Of a stretch of 15,414 nt of DNA, positions 13,597-15,414 are shown piece after piece. The DNA is from Candidatus Limnocylindrales bacterium. Its GTDB lineage: Bacteria; Chloroflexota; Limnocylindria; Limnocylindrales; CSP1-4. Within the stretch, counting starts at the first letter, position 1. Every line of letters begins with the position of its first letter. Where the stretch lies: positions 1-15,414 of the forward strand of contig JAUSJS010000279.1 in NCBI GenBank assembly GCA_030647575.1, written 5' to 3'. The notes under the pieces were generated by a model. It was given only the letters and a program-made list of their open reading frames with translations. It searched no databases and had not been told where the DNA came from. The position numbers and the translations under genes were made by a program.

Positions 13597-14607
13597 TCAG
13601 TCGACCCGGCCGGGCTCGAGCTTCTGGTAGTCGTTGCCGCCCTTCTGGACGTAATAGCCCGGACCGTCAGGCCCCGTCTCGCTCCAGTTCGTGGACGGGT
13701 CGACAAGGTAGGTCTCGCCCGTCGTCGGGTCGTTGACGCCCTCCGTCCCGAGCTGCGGGTTGTAGCCGGCGTCGTCGCCATTCACGTCGGCACCGTCGCC
13801 GGTCGTCCCGGCCTCGACCGTCGGGTAATCGTTGGGCGGCTGGAACTGCGTACTGCAGCGGATGGAGGCGGCGACTCGCGCCACCAGCAGGCCCTCGCTC
13901 TCCCACAGGTCCGCCCTGGTGAACGCGAAGTACATCGGCAGGGCGTAGCTGTAGGTGTACCCGTCGCCCGGGAAGCCGGCGGCCCGGAAGAAGATGGCGC
14001 CTCGGTGGGTCGAACCGGCGACGGACAGCAGGAGATAGTCGGGGGTCGGCTGCGTCAGCTCGTCGACATCGAGGTCGGGGGAGCCGCCCAGACCGGCCAC
14101 GACAACCTGGCCATAGGCCATCGCGACGGCCGCCGGATCAGCGCTGTAGAGATTGGGATCGTTCAACGGCGAATCGTAGGCGTAGGCGAAGTCAGCTAGC
14201 GCCGTGTTGACCGCCTGGATCCCGTACCCGGCGTACATCGAGCCATCCGGGCTGAAGACGTCGGCTCGATCCGATCGGTCAGGCGCCTGCATCGCCCAGT
14301 CGAATGGCGCGTCGACGGTGCAGGCGGCACTCGACAGGGCGGCGAGCTTGAATCCGCCGCTCTCCTCGACGGTCCGGGTCGGGGCCTGCGCAGGCGCTGG
14401 TGGCGCCGGTGGCTCAACCGAGGAGGATGGGGTGCCTGGGTTGGCTTCGAGCGAGACGAGGGGCTCGAGCGACTGCAGCGCCGCTGCCGCGCCGCCGCCG
14501 CTCGCGCAGCCGGCGAGCGCGAGGCTGGCGATGGCCGCGAGCACGGTGAGCAGGCCTGCACGCAAGCGCGGAGGTCGTCGCTGGTGCGCCCGATGCGTGC
14601 CGTTCAT
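13597..14607 (-). CDS. Secreted lipoprotein of unknown function
   Basis: I recognise no named family. The 336-aa product has an Arg-rich start, a hydrophobic stretch (17-32) and the lipobox LALAG followed by C34, so it should be lipid-anchored outside the membrane. A Gly/Ala and then Pro/Ala-rich linker (35-80) leads to a domain of about 180 residues starting FKLAALSSAACTVDAPFDWAM. This contains SPDGSMYAGYGI and ends near IRCSTQFQPP; its two cysteines may form a disulfide. The C-terminal ~70 residues are acidic and Gly/Tyr-rich, with DPTTGETYLVDPSTNWSE and GPDGPGYYVQKGGNDYQKL, a compact Trp/Tyr module that looks like a surface-binding or wall-contact repeat. AAGGA seven bases before the ATG supports the start. 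It converges on the DivIC-like gene with 32 bases between. Confidence 0.75.
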   Translation of the reverse strand: MNGTHRAHQRRPPRLRAGLLTVLAAIASLALAGCASGGGAAAALQSLEPLVSLEANPGTPSSSVEPPAPPAPAQAPTRTVEESGGFKLAALSSAACTVDAPFDWAMQAPDRSDRADVFSPDGSMYAGYGIQAVNTALADFAYAYDSPLNDPNLYSADPAAVAMAYGQVVVAGLGGSPDLDVDELTQPTPDYLLLSVAGSTHRGAIFFRAAGFPGDGYTYSYALPMYFAFTRADLWESEGLLVARVAASIRCSTQFQPPNDYPTVEAGTTGDGADVNGDDAGYNPQLGTEGVNDPTTGETYLVDPSTNWSETGPDGPGYYVQKGGNDYQKLEPGRVD

Positions 14608-14661
14608 GCTCGGTTCCTTGCGTGCACCTCAACGTGGGAGGACTCCATTCGAGGCGGAGGC

Positions 14662-14667
14662 AACCTA
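14662..14667 (-). promoter_or_regulatory. Candidate -10 element (TAGGTT) for the lipoprotein gene
   Basis: TAGGTT on the minus strand lies about 55 bases before the lipoprotein ATG at 14607, in the 202-base gap after the MBL-fold gene. The message would have a leader of about 45 bases with AAGGA near its end. No clear -35 is visible. The rest of the gap shows no gene, tRNA or small RNA that I can support. Confidence 0.3.
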
Positions 14668-14746
14668 CCGAACGGAGCGCAGGCCGCACCATGACCCAAA
14701 CGTCCGGCCGTCACCGACCGCCAAGCGCCGCACGCCATCACGCAGC

Positions 14747-14769
14747 CGGGACCGCAGGAGCCGGTCCCG
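14747..14769 (-). terminator. 8-bp perfect hairpin, possible terminator after the MBL-fold gene
   Basis: CGGGACCG (14747-14754) pairs with CGGTCCCG (14762-14769) around a seven-base loop, 41-63 bases past the stop of the MBL-fold gene. There is no T-run after it on either strand. A strong GC hairpin without a U-tract is a plausible terminator in so GC-rich a genome. Confidence 0.4.
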
Positions 14770-14790
14770 CGGCCGCAGTCCCACAGCTGT

Positions 14791-14827
14791 CGCTACGTCG
14801 CTCGACCAGCTAATCGGCGACGTAGCG
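14791..14827 (-). terminator. 11-bp perfect inverted repeat spanning the stop codon of the MBL-fold gene
   Basis: CGCTACGTCGC (14791-14801) and GCGACGTAGCG (14817-14827) are perfectly complementary, with a 15-base spacer holding the TAG stop (14812-14810). The arm inside the gene encodes the final R-Y-V-A. As RNA it would form a stable hairpin around the stop codon. It could protect the 3' end, act with the next hairpin in termination, or be a protein-binding palindrome. Confidence 0.5.
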
Positions 14828-15414
14828 GAACGCGGTGTCCTGGCGCTCGAGCCGGCCGATCGGCCGGCTCGGCTCGTGGGAGAGCGCGATCCGCCAGCGC
14901 TCGTCGGCGGCCCGCGAGAACAGCTCCCACTTGGCCTCCACGCTGCGCAACGGGAAGTCGTCGAAGCTTGGCAGCCAGGTCGGCTCGGCGCTCCAGGGGC
15001 GCATGCAGAGATCGCCGAAGAAGGCAACGGTCCCCGAGCGTCCCCGTACGACGATCGCCTGGTGACCGGCCGTGTGCCCGCCCGTGGCGATCAACGAGAC
15101 GCCGGGAATCAGTTCGCGCTCCCCATCGACCGCGTCGGCCTCGGCGAAGCGCTGGACAAGCCTCAGCTCCGCCTGGTCGTAGCCGGCGACGATCCGGGGG
15201 TTGTCGTCGAACGCGATCTCCCACTCGGCCCGCTGGGCGACGATCCTCGCCCGGGCGAACGCGCGCCGACCGTCGCGGTCGAGCAGGCCGCCAGCGTGGT
15301 CGAAATGCAGGTGGCTGAGCGCGACGAAGTCGACGGTCAGGGGATCGAACCCCGCGACCCGCATCGCGTCGAGGATTGGCCGCCCTTCGACGCCCCGGAT
15401 CCGGCTCGCCTTCT
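14810..15414 (-). CDS. Metallo-beta-lactamase-fold hydrolase, N-terminus beyond the window
   Basis: The frame is open to the right edge and lacks its 5' end; 200 codons are visible. The metal site is clear: SHLHFDHAGGL (H-x-H-x-D-H, encoded near 15287-15319), GGHTAGH as the next His, FFGDL for the bridging Asp and LSHEPSRP for the last His. Spacing and the short C-terminus suit the lactonase/AHL-lactonase-like or general hydrolase branch rather than true beta-lactamases or glyoxalase II. The visible part begins KASRIRGVEGRPILDAMRVAGFDP, so an ATG at 15364 is internal, not the start. The substrate is unknown. No secretion signal can be judged without the N-terminus. Confidence 0.85.
   Translation of the reverse strand, partial: KASRIRGVEGRPILDAMRVAGFDPLTVDFVALSHLHFDHAGGLLDRDGRRAFARARIVAQRAEWEIAFDDNPRIVAGYDQAELRLVQRFAEADAVDGERELIPGVSLIATGGHTAGHQAIVVRGRSGTVAFFGDLCMRPWSAEPTWLPSFDDFPLRSVEAKWELFSRAADERWRIALSHEPSRPIGRLERQDTAFRYVAD

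Noticed and set aside
14608..14809. Possible tRNA or small RNA in the 202-base gap
   Set aside because: No T-loop GGTTCGA-type motif, acceptor pairing or cloverleaf could be found; only hairpins and a weak promoter.

Overview
The window is a GC-rich (roughly 70%), gene-dense stretch of bacterial chromosome. Codon use is strongly G/C-ending and genes are tightly packed. The combination of genes fits a Chloroflexota lineage of the Limnocylindria / Ellin6529 kind: a DUF2342 zincin, a YchF-like GTPase with an altered G3 motif, an orphan receiver-TadZ ATPase, MrfAB, and a DivIC-like protein with a long disordered head. Some high-GC actinobacteria share parts of this set. The taxonomic call is inference from gene content; there is no rRNA or marker phylogeny here. 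I see no tRNA, rRNA, CRISPR array, insertion sequence, integrase or phage gene, so this reads as core chromosome.

Layout. Positions 1-279 hold little: possibly the first codons of a minus-strand gene leaving the left edge, then a candidate promoter. From 280 to 7795 everything is on the plus strand: an agmatinase-family ureohydrolase; a small-molecule-type SAM methyltransferase whose best start is an unusual ATC codon; a receiver-ATPase of the CpaE/TadZ type; glutamate racemase (murI); a DUF2342 zincin overlapping murI by ATGA; a D-2-hydroxyacid dehydrogenase overlapping it by GTGA; and a YchF-like GTPase. A minus-strand acidic protein (7799-8188) and a plus-strand PfkB-type kinase (8265-9197) diverge from a shared GTATAC promoter core. 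Then, on the minus strand, come mrfA and mrfB (12914 to 9202), coupled through an ATGA overlap, matching the B. subtilis yprA-yprB mitomycin repair pair. Divergent from mrfA is a DivIC/FtsB-like divisome protein (13049-13564) with a very clear leaderless promoter. The window ends with a minus-strand lipoprotein (13597-14607) and the 3' part of a metallo-beta-lactamase-fold hydrolase (14810 to the right edge).

How the genes fit together. Three themes recur: cell envelope and division (murI, the DivIC-like protein, the lipoprotein), nucleotide-driven regulation or positioning (the TadZ-like ATPase and the YchF-like GTPase), and DNA repair (mrfAB). The murI / DUF2342 / dehydrogenase run is probably one transcription unit. 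Several genes seem to be transcribed without leaders: a -10-like hexamer lies 6-7 bases before the ATG of the TadZ-like, YchF-like and DivIC-like genes.

No obviously new multi-gene system stands out. The features most worth checking are the ATC start, the altered YchF G3 motif, the orphan receiver-TadZ with a degenerate receiver, the repeat-rich mrfA/divIC divergent promoter, and the acidic protein with its symmetric promoter.
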